From Euphorbia lathyris (taxonomy: Eukaryota; Streptophyta; Magnoliopsida; Malpighiales; Euphorbiaceae), in contig NC_088918.1 of NCBI RefSeq assembly GCF_963576675.1, positions 44,053,501 to 44,117,500 of the forward strand: 64,000 bases of DNA, written 5' to 3'. The stretch's first letter is position 1. Each line of letters opens with the position of its first letter. This document shows, one piece after another, positions 34,650 to 46,000 of this stretch. A program made the position numbers and the translations under genes. The notes beneath the pieces were generated by a model. That model saw only the letters and a program-made list of their open reading frames with translations. It made no database searches and was not told the DNA's origin.

Positions 34650-35678
34650 ATTGTTGAAAGTGACTGAATAGAAGGTGCTGCTGCTGCTGCACAAGTAGTT
34701 GAACAACTATAATAACAGGCAGTAGTAGTGTGGTAGCCCAGACTCTCATGCTTAGCTTGCTCTTCTCTCTATCAGTCTTGTAAAACTAAATATAAAATAC
34801 TATCCTTCCTTACCAAATTCTACTATACATGATGCGAGTATAGAGGGAGAGAATGGGTGTGGCAGTGTTTCTGCCTATCAGAATGAGAGAAGAGAGAGCC
34901 TATTCGCTGTTTCAAAAGGTGGGTAGGACCATTTTGTGACCTCTTCTCTTTCCTCTCTACTCCTTTTTACAGTTCGCTTCTACTGTACTAGTGTCTCTTC
35001 CCTTTTCTTTCTTTTTAACTCACAAACTCCTGCATTTTATATTCATTTTTTATTTTTCCAATTCAATACCTCTTCATACTTCCATATACTTAAATCTCAA
35101 TTTGTAATGTCTATAAACGATTCGGGATTTCAATTACTTATTTTTCCTTCTTTTCAATTTGCAAATTTCCTCACTCAATTTCTAACTTTGTGTCAATGTA
35201 AACCTTACCGCTACCTTTGTTTAACGCGTGTTATCCACATGCTCGCTAAACATGACATGAGGAGTTTGGGTTAGAGAATTGTTAGTCCCACAAAATACCA
35301 ATCAACTCTTTCTCTTTTTTGTTTAAAAAGAAAAAAAATCAAATAGTCACTTATTGGTTAACGAAGTGTTGTTGGATATTTTGTATAGGGGAAAATTACA
35401 AATTTTGGTGAAATGGGAGACTCATTTATATTTTTAGATCCATTAGGAACCAACTTATATACATAAACTATACACTGGCCACTTCCTCAAAATATCCTTC
35501 ATATATATATAAGAACTTATGTATTGTCAATCCGCCTTCCTATCTAACATTCGTGAATTCGAAACGCCAACTCCAAACTTGAACCAAGAGCATCTCCAAC
35601 ACCACCCATCTTTGCATTTCTTCTTCCATCGTCTTTCAAATCGATTTCAATGGCAAGAACCGGCAAGAAGGTATGTTA
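34476..35678. repeat. Promoter triplication, copy B
   Basis: Starts in PBL8 exon 2 (AAGGGC, then the GAAGAAGAA run), covers exon 1 and the shared promoter, and ends at the orphan DUF1985 exon 1 (ATG 35650) plus GTATGTTA. It lacks both promoter MITEs and so shows the empty sites for copies A and C. Confidence 0.9.
35650..35670 (+). pseudogene. DUF1985-type exon 1, duplicated orphan (copy B)
   Basis: Same seven codons as in copy A (MARTGKK), differing from the native exon (MARIGNK) at 38252. Followed by eight intron bases and the gypsy LTR end. Confidence 0.7.
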
Positions 35679-36748
35679 TGATGCGAACCCACGAGAAACA
35701 GTGCCTCGAAAACCCAACAACTAGATTTGATCCCTAGGAAATCTAACGAATCAGGGTCAGACAGAAAAGAACCCTTACAAAACTAGGTTGTAAAGACCCA
35801 ATCCCAGTCTCCAACAATTAAGGATTTAATCTCGAACTGTTCAAAGTAGTGCCCGAAAGAACACAAGAGAAACCACTCACAACTCTTTAAGAGTAATATT
35901 TTTATTAAGATGAAACTTGTCTCTTACATATGAAAAAGCTCACCTTTAAATAGGTAAAGCAAATACAAACAATGACTTGAATTGTCCTTACATATCTTTG
36001 ATATCAATAATAATACAAGGGTATTTAAGTACTTTATTTAGTCGAACCATTAAGACAAAGAAAATCAATACACATAATTTGACAATAATGCAAATGAGAA
36101 AACAAGACTCAATTCTCATGGAATTGATTAGGTTCACATTGTGTTGAAATTGTGATTTTGACCATTGAAATAATTAAATCAATTCATATTGAATTGGTTT
36201 TTATTTTCCCAATAAATCCAAATGGTTAAAATTCACATGGTGATTTTTGACTCAATTTCACCGCTTGTTTTGTTTAGTCCATGTTCGGTTTCTTTGATGT
36301 GTCCGCTTTCTGAATAACCCGAGAGGTATGAAAAAGTTATAGCTTCTTGAATTCCATCTGTGTCAATTTGGTCCGACATATCTAACATTTGCACCATATA
36401 TGTTTGGAACTCCTCTTCAAACTGCTTAGCACGTGCTCGAGTAACAGGTCCATCTGGTAGACGTATTCGCTCCATATGAGAATCCGGATTTTCAACCCGG
36501 GTTATATCATTCCCTCCCTCCTCAGAAGGATTCGACCTCGAATCAGAATCTTCATCATAAAAAGATAAATCAGTAACATTAAAAGTAGCTCATACATTAT
36601 ACTAAGCGTTGTCATTAACGCGCTCCAAAACTCGAAAAGGACCATCGCCTCGGGGTTGAAGCTTATTTTTACGAAGTCCTGGAAATCTCTCTTTTCGAAA
36701 ATGCACCCACACCAAATCACCAGGTGCAAACACAACTCGTTTACGATG
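35679..36748 (-). mobile_element. Ty3/gypsy fragment B
   Basis: Near-identical to fragment A, with the same two boundaries. It differs by a few substitutions and a 21-base deletion near 36609. Identical boundaries show that A and B are copies of one joining event rather than two insertions. Confidence 0.85.
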
Positions 36749-36922
36749 AAGGGCAACATATGAAAAAGAAGAAGAAGAAGATAACATGTGATGAAGCTGG
36801 TGTTGAACTGGAAAAACAATTGAAATTAGAAAAAGGCCCAGATCTGGAGAAAGAAAGAAAAGGTTATTACCTTGAGCATTGGAGACAACAGCAGATTCCT
36901 CTCTAGTGCCACAGTTGCCCAT
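36233..36922 (-). pseudogene. Second PBL8-gypsy chimera, broken
   Basis: Exon 1 at 36871-36922 and exon 2 from 36807 match the intact chimera. A 21-base deletion removes seven codons after NDNA and creates a TAG at 36602-36604. A further substitution gives TGA shortly after. The predicted product would be 85 residues. The downstream frame (RIRLPDGPVTRARAKQFEEE to the stop at 36233) is still open, which suggests a recent break. Confidence 0.8.
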
Positions 36923-38281
36923 ATTGTTGAAAGTGACTGAATAGAAGGTGTTGCTGCTGCTGCACAAGTAGTTGAACAACTATAATAACAAGCAGTGGTA
37001 GTGTGGTAGCCCAGACTCTCATGCTTAGCTTGCTCTTCTCTCTATCAGTCTTGTAAAACTAAATATAAAATAATATCCTTCCTTACCAAATTCTACTATA
37101 CATGATGCGAGTATAGAGGGAGAGAATGGACGTGGCAGTGTTTCTGCCTATCAGAATGAGAGAAGAGAGAGCCTATTCGCTGTTTCAAAAGGTGGGTAGG
37201 ACCATTTTGTGACCTCTTCTCTTTCCTCTCTCTACTCCTTTTTACAGTTAGCTTCTACTGTACTAGTGTCTCTTCCCTTTTCTTTCTTTTTAACTCACAA
37301 ACTCCTGCATTTTATTTTCATTTTTTATTTTTCAATTCAATATGGGCTTGATTGGATGAAGGGAAGAGAAGGGTAAATAAAGGAAGGGTAGAGAGGGTAG
37401 GGAAAGGTAAGGAAGGGGAAAGAAGGGTAATTTCTAACCCTTCCAAACCCATCAAATTGGGGGGTTGAAAATGGGATGAAATTTCTTAAAAAAAACCTTC
37501 AAAACCCCTCCAAACCCTTACCCTTCGTTTTTTTTTTTTTTTTTGTGTTCCAAACATGGGTTTGTAAAAACCCTTACTAACCCTTCCCCCTCCCAAACAA
37601 GGGTTTCTATCAACCCTTACTAACCCTCCCCTTATTAACCCCTCTAAACCCCCCCATCCAATCAAGCCCTATCTCTTCATACTTCCATATACTTAAATAT
37701 CAATTTGTAATGTCTAGAAACGATTCGGGATTTCAATTACTTACTTTTCCTTCTTTTCAATTTGCAAATTTACTCACTCAATTTCTAACTTTGTGTCAAT
37801 GTAAACCTTACCGCTACCTTTGTTTAACGCGTGTTATCCACATGCACGCTAAACATGTCATGAGGAGTTTGGGTTGGAGAATCTTAGTCCCACAAAATAC
37901 CAATCAACTCTTTCTCTTTTTTGTTAAAAAAGAAAAAAAATCAAATAGTCACTTATTGGTTAACGAAGTGTTATTGGACATTTTGTATAGGGGAAAATTA
38001 TAAAATTTGGTGAAATGGGAGACTCATTTATATTTTTAGATGCATTAGGAACCAACTTATATACATAAACTATACACTGGCCACTTCCTCAAAATATCCT
38101 TCATATATATATAAGAACTTATGTATTTTCAATCCGCCTTCCTATCTAACATTCGCGAATTCGAAACGCCAACTCCAAACTTGAACCAAGAGCATCTCCA
38201 ACACCACCCATCTTTGCATTTCTTCTTCCAACGTCTTTCAAATCGATTTCAATGGCAAGAATCGGTAACAAGGTATGTTAT
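36749..38281. repeat. Promoter triplication, copy C (native DUF1985 side)
   Basis: Starts in PBL8 exon 2 as copy B does, and continues through the native DUF1985 exon 1 (38252-38272) into its real intron without any gypsy sequence. It has its own MITE at 37344-37669. It differs slightly from A and B (for example GGACGTGGCAG for GGGTGTGGCAG). Confidence 0.9.
37341..37672. mobile_element. MITE with GGGCTTGATTGGATG ends, TSD TAT
   Basis: Element 37344-37669 (326 bp) starts GGGCTTGATTGGATG and ends CATCCAATCAAGCCC, flanked by TAT. Copy B shows the empty site (near TTCAATACCTCTTC). The interior is strongly purine-rich on the left (GGGAAGAGAAGGG) and pyrimidine-rich on the right, so it can fold on itself. 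PIF/Harbinger-type by TSD length. Confidence 0.8.
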
Positions 38282-38477
38282 TTTGTGATTTTGCAATACG
38301 TTTTAATGCTTCTCTGTCTATATTACCATTTTTTACTTCTCCTGCGATTTATTAGTAGGGTTTATACCTTTTTTGTGTTTATTCGTTAGTTCATAGCTTC
38401 GTTTTGTAAGAATGATACTTAGAAATAGTTAAAATCAGTTTTGTGGACTTAATTTTGCAGAAATGACTAGTTCGCAA

Positions 38478-38593
38478 ATATGATTTTACTTCGCGAAAAT
38501 CGCAATCTTCGAAGGAAAATCACATTCGCGAATTGGCATAGGTATATGAGATAGTTTTTCGCATATTATAAATTCGCGAAGTAAAAATCATAT
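38478..38593. other. Inverted repeat with TTCGCGAA motifs in DUF1985 intron 1
   Basis: TATGATTTTACTTCGCGAA at 38478 pairs with TTCGCGAAGTAAAAATCATA near 38574. Further TTCGCGAAT copies lie between and after. It could be a small foldback insertion; no TSD is evident. Confidence 0.5.
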
Positions 38594-38713
38594 ATGCTAA
38601 TTCGCGAATGAGCTTCTCAATTTGCGGAGTTGTTATGTACTTGACTAATTTGAACTACTTTGTGATGTTGAAGGCTGATCATTCTAAGTCTGATTCCAAG
38701 AAGAGGAAGAGAA

Positions 38714-39396
38714 TATCAACAGATAGGGCTGTAAATGAGCAGAGCCGCTCATGAGTGGCTCGTTGATCGGCTTGATAAAAGCTCGGCTCGATTCGGCTCG
38801 ATTTGTAAACGAGCCGCTCGTGAACACGATTTACTGGCTCGGTTCGTAAACGAGCCGAGCTTGAACAGGACAAAGCTCGGCTCGAAAGCTCGCGAGCAGG
38901 CTTGATTAGAACATTTATGAACAAATTTTAGTTTTGTAGAAAACTAAATAGTTTTGTGTAAGTTCACAAATATCTAAACTTAATATTATTTTATTTGCTA
39001 TTAGATGAGTTTGTTCACAAACATAATAAATGAGTAATAAAAGAACTATTTGTAAGCATCTTATTTATTTATTCACGAACTTTGCTTGTTATCTTGTTTA
39101 TGTACACAATTAAAGAGTTATTTGTGAGCAAACTTCACAAATATAATTAACGATTTACTCACAAACAATTCATGGTTAGATAATTTTCTTAATGAACCAA
39201 GTCCAAAGAGGATTTTGGGCTCGAAACAAGCTCAAAGCTCGAGTCAAGCTCGTTGAGCAAGCCAAAGCTCACTCGAGCTCGGCTCATTAATTTTATAGCA
39301 AGCTCGGCTCGGGCTCGAGCTCGTTAATTTTATAGTGAGCAGAGCTTGAACAGGCCAAAGCTCGGCTCGGCTCGTTTACAGCCCTATCAACAGATA
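38714..39396. mobile_element. TIR element with GAGCTCGGCTCG repeats, 10-12 bp TSD
   Basis: Element about 38726-39384 has inverted ends GGGCTGTAAA(T/C)GAGC and GCTCGTTTACAGCCC. TATCAACAGATA stands on both sides (38714-38725 and 39385-39396). If the element starts with A and ends with T (AGGGCTG...CAGCCCT), the duplication is 10 bp, ATCAACAGAT. Both ends carry many GAGC/GCTCGG units and the centre is AT-rich with TTTGTTCACAAAC-type repeats. A long TSD suits a Mutator-like origin, by inference. No transposase is present. Confidence 0.8.
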
Positions 39397-40776
39397 GGAA
39401 GAGTACCAAAGGCATCACTTTCAGGTACCCCTACACCTTGGATAAAAAGGCTACTATTAGAGTTCGTTCTGATGCTGAGGTGATGAAGAAAGTGAAAGAA
39501 AAATTATCAACAGTGCAGTTGGACATGATGAGAAAAACATGCCTTGGCCATTTTATGGACTTCGATATGTATTCGTCGTCCACTCCTTTATGTCATGGGG
39601 TTCTTACAAGAGAGATCAAACCTGAAAATGAAAAATACGGAGAGATGTGGTTCAACACCAATAGGGTTAAAGTGAAATTCGGTTATTGTGAATTCGGACT
39701 CATAACCGGGTTGAGACTAGGTGATCCGTTATCAAAGCGGATGAGTAATTACAAAAGGGAAAACAGATTGAGGAACCTGTACTTTGAAGGTAGACCGAGC
39801 ATAAATCACAAAAATATATTTGAGACCTTCTTAGATACTAATTGGGAGAAGAAAAATAACGATGATGTGGTGGCCATGGCTATGTTGTTCATTATACATA
39901 AGTTCCTATTCACCACCGATCCATTGAAAAAGGTTGATGACAATATCATCAACCTAACTGATTTCCCCACTGTGTTTAACTCGTTTCCATGGGGTGTGCC
40001 TGCTTGGGAGGAGTTATACAAGACGATGGAACGGGTTGTATCCGCTCCATCAAGGATGAAGGCATTCGAGGAGTTCCATAAGCAACAACAGAAGAAGAAG
40101 GTCGTCCCATATCAGCTACATGGATTAGCACAAGCGTTCCATGTATGTTTCGTATATTCATTTGATTTACTTCATGTTAGATTTCAACTGTATTGATTTT
40201 TATTTAATACTTTGTAGGCTTGGATATTGGAGATATGGCGTGCACCTCATAAATACTATATGAGGAGACAGAAGACCGTGTAAACTCGTATATGTCGGTG
40301 GATAAATGCAAATAATATAACTTTCTCAGAAGCAGCGGAAATTTTTAATCTAAGTACATATGTTTTGTGTACATAATTAATATGTGCTTTGGATGTAAGT
40401 AATATGTGCTTATGGTGTTTGGTTTGATTACATGTTTTCAGTCAGTTGACGTGCTAGCATTTGATATTGTGATCGAGCAAGACGAGGCAGAGTCTGATTG
40501 GTATGCGCCAATAAAGGATTATTTAGATGGGAAAGCCGTAGACCTTGATGTGATGGATGAGGAGGAGCGAATTATAAACGAGAAGAGGTGTAAGAAGAAT
40601 AATGAAGTGGATGTACAGGCAAATGAGGAAGAAGAAAGGAAGGCAATGATGCGGGAGAGATTTGAAATGTAGAAGGTGGAATTTAAAGATTCATTGGCGG
40701 ATGAGTTGGTGTGAAAGATGAGATCGGAGTTAAGTGAGTTTAACAGGCGGGAGAGGGTAGAGTTGAGGGTGGAGTT

Positions 40777-41886
40777 TGATAGCTCCCATTTATATAGTGT
40801 TTTTAGGATCGTTTTAGTTCGTTTTTGCTTTATTTCCATTTAATTTCAGTATCGTTTTGTTATCTTTTAGTTAAAATTAGTAATTTCCATTATTTATGGC
40901 ATTTTCTATGTTTTCGGGTGTTTTTAGAACTATTTGAGCATTTCCGAACCAGACCCGAGCCTTTTGGAGCATTTTCGGACAATTCAGGGACCGTCGGAGC
41001 ACTTTTGGGATTCGCCAGGGACCATTAGAGCAAATTTTGGAAGCCCATGGACCAAAACGAAGAAAAATCGGACTTCCTGCCCCAATTGGATGCCTGTCTC
41101 GTCGAGACACAAAGTTGTCTCGTCGAGACAGGCACTCGTCTCTATGAGACAGCCTATGTCTCGACGAGACGAGGCGAGAGAGGCGCAAAAACACCTCTCC
41201 CCTGCTGGAATCTCGATTTATTTAGCCCAAAAACTTTGTTTAATGATAGAAAATGACCTATGTACCCCCGGAGACCTAGGTTTTCTCACTACGTCTATAA
41301 ATAGCGAGCTAAACTCAGTTCTTCGGGAGATTAGACAGTTTTTAGATTGATAGCTACTTTAAACACATTCCAGCTTTTAGTTTTCAATTCAGTTCTTATA
41401 GTGTAGCTTTTATTCTTTGAAGAACAGCTCAAAGGGTGGAGGATCGACCTACATTGCTTATATTGTAATCAGACAACGGGTTTTAGAATTTCTTTCTCCT
41501 TCCCTTTATCTTTATTTACAATTAATCAATTATGCCTTCGTTTATTCCCAATTGCATGATTGTTATGATTAGTTTGTCTATGAGCTAATCCCCATCCAAT
41601 CTAGGATGGGGATGAAATTGGTTGAATGATTATGTATGTTTAGGGTTTAGGGTTTATTGAATTCGCTTTTGATTTGATCAGATTATGCATGCTTAATGCC
41701 TAGCTAATGTCAGGAATATGATTAATGCTAGAATGAGAATCGATGATGATCAACTAGCATGTTTAATGTAAATAATGTGCTTAATGCCTATGAATCTGAC
41801 TTAGATAGGATTATAGATAGATGAAAACCTGACCACAGAATCATCTATATGGAATCTGTGTTAATCTGACTTCGCTAGAGACCACT
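40777..41886 (+). repeat. Truncated LTR, TGATAGCTCCCATTT family
   Basis: Matches the complete solo LTR at 43522 from its first base to GAGACCAC, then stops. It has a cluster of TGTCTCGTCGAGACA palindromes (41094-41173) and a TATA box at 41296-41303. It inserted into the last exon of the DUF1985 gene. The missing third and the following sequence suggest a deletion or a nested insertion. Confidence 0.8.
41094..41173. promoter_or_regulatory. Palindrome cluster upstream of LTR TATA box
   Basis: Two perfect or near-perfect copies of TGTCTCG-T-CGAGACA, a third with an altered centre (CGTCTCTATGAGACAG) and a fourth TGTCTCGACGAGACGAGG lie within 80 bases, about 125 bases before TATAAATA. The same cluster is in the sister LTR at 43861-43920. 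Confidence 0.65.
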
Positions 41887-43057
41887 GATGCGTGTCCGAT
41901 AGAGGTGTGTAAAATGTGTGTGGATGATATGGGTGAGAATATATAAGTGTAAGATGTGTAAAAGTGTGCAATTGAACTCTACTAGACGCGGCTACTTAGG
42001 GGCAAGTGTACCCCGTCGTATCAAGTAATAATCCAGTTAAGATCGGGTATCGAATCCACGGGATTTATAACCACAAGTATTAAACTGCTCGGTTTTATTC
42101 GTTATGTAGGCGGTGAATACTTTAGGTTGGTTTGGGTGACAACTACAAACTACTCCTAAACTATGGTGAGATAGACTTATATAACCAAAACTCTACAGGT
42201 TACGATAAGATATAAATATAATAAGCAAAGACTCCAAACATATACGATTAGTGATTTACTCTTGCAAAGACGACTATGTGTAGTTCGGTCGACCCTGTGA
42301 AGTACTTAGACTATGCGGTTCCTAGTCAAGGCGTGTCTAATGCGGGGGATCAGAAACTAGGGCCCATAAGTTCTGTGGCTTGTCAATTCCTACGGTTTCC
42401 AGTGTGTTACTTCCGGTAGGGCAGCACCTATATGGTTCCCTAAAGATGACTCGTACAAAGGGCGCCGGTAATCAAACTCCCCCTACACAATAATCAATTA
42501 CAAATATCAAAACAAGTAGTAAACATCAACACGTATAGAGAAACAGAAATTGCAAATCATATATTATAAATATGGAATGGAAAAATGTGAATACAACCAA
42601 GCCTAGTACATAGGAAGAGTGCAAGCTAATTAGCAAGTAAAAAGGGAAGGATCGGCCCTTGGAACTAGCTAACCGGACTCAAGGCCGTCTCTTAGGTCTT
42701 GGAGGTGGAACTTCTCGAGCTTGGTGGAAGAGGATGGAACGGAACTTCGACGGAGTGATGGAATAAGTGAACAAGCTCTCAAAGTGGTAGAGTTTAGTTA
42801 CACAAAATCTGAATGAGGAAATGAGTGCTAGTCACTCTTATTTATACACATCAAGCTTGGGGGTAGAATCATAATTACACAAATTACAAGTAAGAATTCA
42901 CACTATTTTTGCAGGTTTCACAAGGCACACCCCGCGTGGAGGGAGGTACGCCCCGCGTCTCTGCCAAATTAGCCCATTCCGTTGATAATTTCTTCCGCGT
43001 GGACCAAATTCAGACTTGTTGACTCAACCACACCCCGCGTAGACTGGAGTACGCCCC
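41887..43057 (-). repeat. Truncated Ty3/gypsy-type LTR
   Basis: Plus-strand view begins TGATGCGTGTCC at the point where the previous LTR stops. On the minus strand it has a TATA box (TATAAATA near 42840) and later GGATTCGATACCCG, similar to the end of Tat/Athila-group LTRs. Repeated CACCCCGCGT(G/A) and ACGCCCCGCGT motifs lie near the right end. It ends abruptly at 43057 against a truncated copia LTR. No coding frames. Confidence 0.55.
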
Positions 43058-46000
43058 TACAAGCATGAAGTGAGACTATACTTTATAATATACCAATAAA
43101 CTTAAAATCAACCCAAGTCAAGTAATGTGTTATACGGGTTGGTATATTACTGTTGAGACTTGCATGTAACAGTGTTTTTTGTCGAGATAGAGAGCTGATC
43201 TCACAAGCTTTAGATATAGAGATATCTAAACAGTTACATGGATCTAGTGAAGGAGTTCATTGGGATTGGGACCCGACTTGAGATAACAGTATGTATTGAT
43301 TTATCTAAGTGTCAACTGTTCATCTCATTGGTATTAGTAGGTATAACTAAACCTCAGACTCAAACATTCATTAATTAGTGATTCTGGATTATGGGGTGTG
43401 ATGCTTTCATTCTGTGCGAGCACGATTCACTACAGTGGCGGCCCTGGGGTGTGTGAGGACAGGGTTGGGTATCATGTAAAGTAATTACAGAATAGTTAAT
43501 TTTAGATTGAGCATTCGTCACTGATAGCTCCCATTTGTATAGTGTTTTTAGGATTAATTTAGATTGTTTTAGCTTAGGCTTTAGCTAATTTAGATGTTAA
43601 TTTAGTAGTTTTTAGTTAAATTCAGTATTTTCCTTTCTTTTCAGTATTTTCCTTTATTTATGGCATTTTCGGTGTTTTCAGGGATTTTCAGGGACTATTC
43701 GAGCATTTCCCAACTAGACCCAAGCCTATTGGAGCATTTCCGGATTATTCAAGGACCGTCAGAGCACTTTTGGGATTCATCAGGGACCATTAGAGCACTT
43801 TTCGGAAGCCCAGGGACCTAAACAGATAAAAGCCAGAGAAAAATCGCCCCATTTAGGACTTGTCTCGTCGAGACAGGCCCTCGTCTCATCGAGACACTCC
43901 TTGTCTCGACGAGACGAGGCGGGGAAAGGCGCACCAGCGCCTTCCCCCTTGCTGGAATGTGCGGATTTGGGCCTAAAGCCTATTTAAACACTTTGTAAAT
44001 GTCCTTTTTTACCCTTGAGGCATTAGGGTTTCCTTCCTAACTCTATAAATAGGGAGCTAATCCTAATCCTTGAGGGGGGATTAGCCATTCAATAAATTAG
44101 AGAGCAGCTAGGGCTTTCTCTCCTCCACAATGTAGATTTATATTTTTGTTTAGATTAGATTTCTGCTTTCTAGGTTAGTTTAATTTCAATTTCTGTTTTT
44201 ATTTCTTTCAAGAACAATTGATGGGAGAAGTTCCTCATCTTCTATTTCTATAATTGGAATCGGCAAAACGGGTTCTAGATTTCTCTCTTTCCCTTCTATC
44301 TTTTGCGATTATATTCAATTGAAGATGTTTTTCCATTATTCCTTTACTTCCTATTGCTATGATTAGTTTGTCTATGAATTAATCCCCATCTAATTTGGGA
44401 TGGGGATGAAATTAATTGTATGAATATGTATGATTAGGGATCTAGGGCCTTTTGATTGATCAGTTTATGCATGCTTAATGCCTAAATGATGTTAGGAACA
44501 TGATTTATGCTAGAATGAGCATTGATAATGATCAACTAGCCTGTTTATGTATATAATGTGCTTAATGCCTGTGACCCTGACTTAGATAGGATTATAGATA
44601 GACGAGAACCTGACCATGGAATCGTCTATACCGAATTTGTATTAACCTGACTTCGCTAGAGACCACTAGGAATGAGGCTTTGTGGCTGGGCTACGGCTTT
44701 AGCCTTAGTTGTCAATAAACCTAATGCTTTGCATGACATAGGAAGGACAATACTGATCACATTAGTCTTTCACTTAGGACAATTACCTTCAATCATTGGT
44801 AAAACATAATTCTGAACTCCTTAAACCCATACATAGGATTTAATCAAAGGATTCTTCAGCCTAGATTGTGCCATCCATTAATTCACCTTCTACCCTGTCA
44901 ATTGTTCACTTTATTTTGTATCTTTATTGCTTTTAATTAGTTAATTAGTTCTTCACAAACCCAAATCTTTCTAAACAATTAGATCATTCTAGGTAGATTT
45001 ACTAGTTGTAACAAATAGTCTTTGTGGTTCGATCTCGTGCTTAGCACAATATTACTTATTGTGATAGCATACATTTGTCCTATTAAATGCTATATACTTT
45101 ACGAGCATCAGTCACTCCTGATAAATGGGAGATATATCCAAATGGCCCATTGTGGTGAATTGACTAAAATCCTTGCAAGGTGAGATACAGTTAAGAGTAG
45201 AAATAGAAATTTCACTTAACTTATCTTTCAGAGTAAATTCAACCTGTACAAGTAAAAACAGGCTCTTCGTTATATGTAACCTTGACACGTTCCATGGTTA
45301 TAAGGAATTGACCAAAAGGATATAGTTGATGAAGGATCGTATTATGCTGCACCTAATGCGGAAAGGTTAACGTCAGTTTTCAACCTGACTTCTTATTTGC
45401 ACTAGGGGAATGTCCTAGGTTCTGCTAGTAACAGCTCACGATGACATTCTGTTATATACATGTTGAAATTAATCATGATGAATTAAATTTCAAAGGTTAT
45501 ATACGGCTAGTAGCAATAAGGACCTAATAGGTCGCGCATGGGACTTGGAACCAGAGGACGAAACAGTAATTAGTGGGACAAAACTATATGGGCCGAAATT
45601 TGTAGTTAATTAGGGATAAATTAATTTGATTAATAATTATAATTAGATTATAATTGTGAATTAAATTAAAGGATTATCTGATAATATTAATTAGAGGTTT
45701 TAATGTGATTATAACTCTAATTGATTATCCCTAACATAAATTAAATAACTAATTAGATTAGTATTATTGTCTAAATATAATTAGTTATTATTTATATAAT
45801 AATAAGTATTTATTTAATTATCTAATTAGTAATTCTATTCCGAATAGGATTCTAATTAATTAATTAATTAACTAATGCAACTAGGGTTAGGGTTTGAGAA
45901 GTCTATAAATAGACCCCTCTCCCTGTAAATTTCGGCCAACACAACAAAAGGAGGCTAAGGAACTATTCCGAAATCATCCCGACTAAATTACTATCTTTCT

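Larger units (their letters stand above)
38252..40776 (+). pseudogene. DUF1985-domain gene, disrupted
   Basis: Exon 1 (38252-38272, MARIGNK) splices to exon 2 (38674-40142) in phase 0, and exon 3 starts at 40218 after TTTGTAG. Exon 2 begins ADHSKSDSKKRKR, a basic nuclear-type stretch, then the DUF1985 region: CLGHFMDFD, LTREIKPE, MWFNTNRVKVKFGYCEFGLI, TGLRLGDPL, and later VPYQLHGLAQAF. DUF1985 proteins are plant-specific, often transposon-linked with ULP1 protease domains; function unknown. Damage: a 659-bp element inside exon 2, a TAA at 40281, TAG and TGA near 40670-40713 in the last, Glu/Lys-rich exon (40441 onward), and an LTR at 40777 that removes the end. Excising the element and one TSD restores KRISTDRKSTK exactly. 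Confidence 0.7.
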
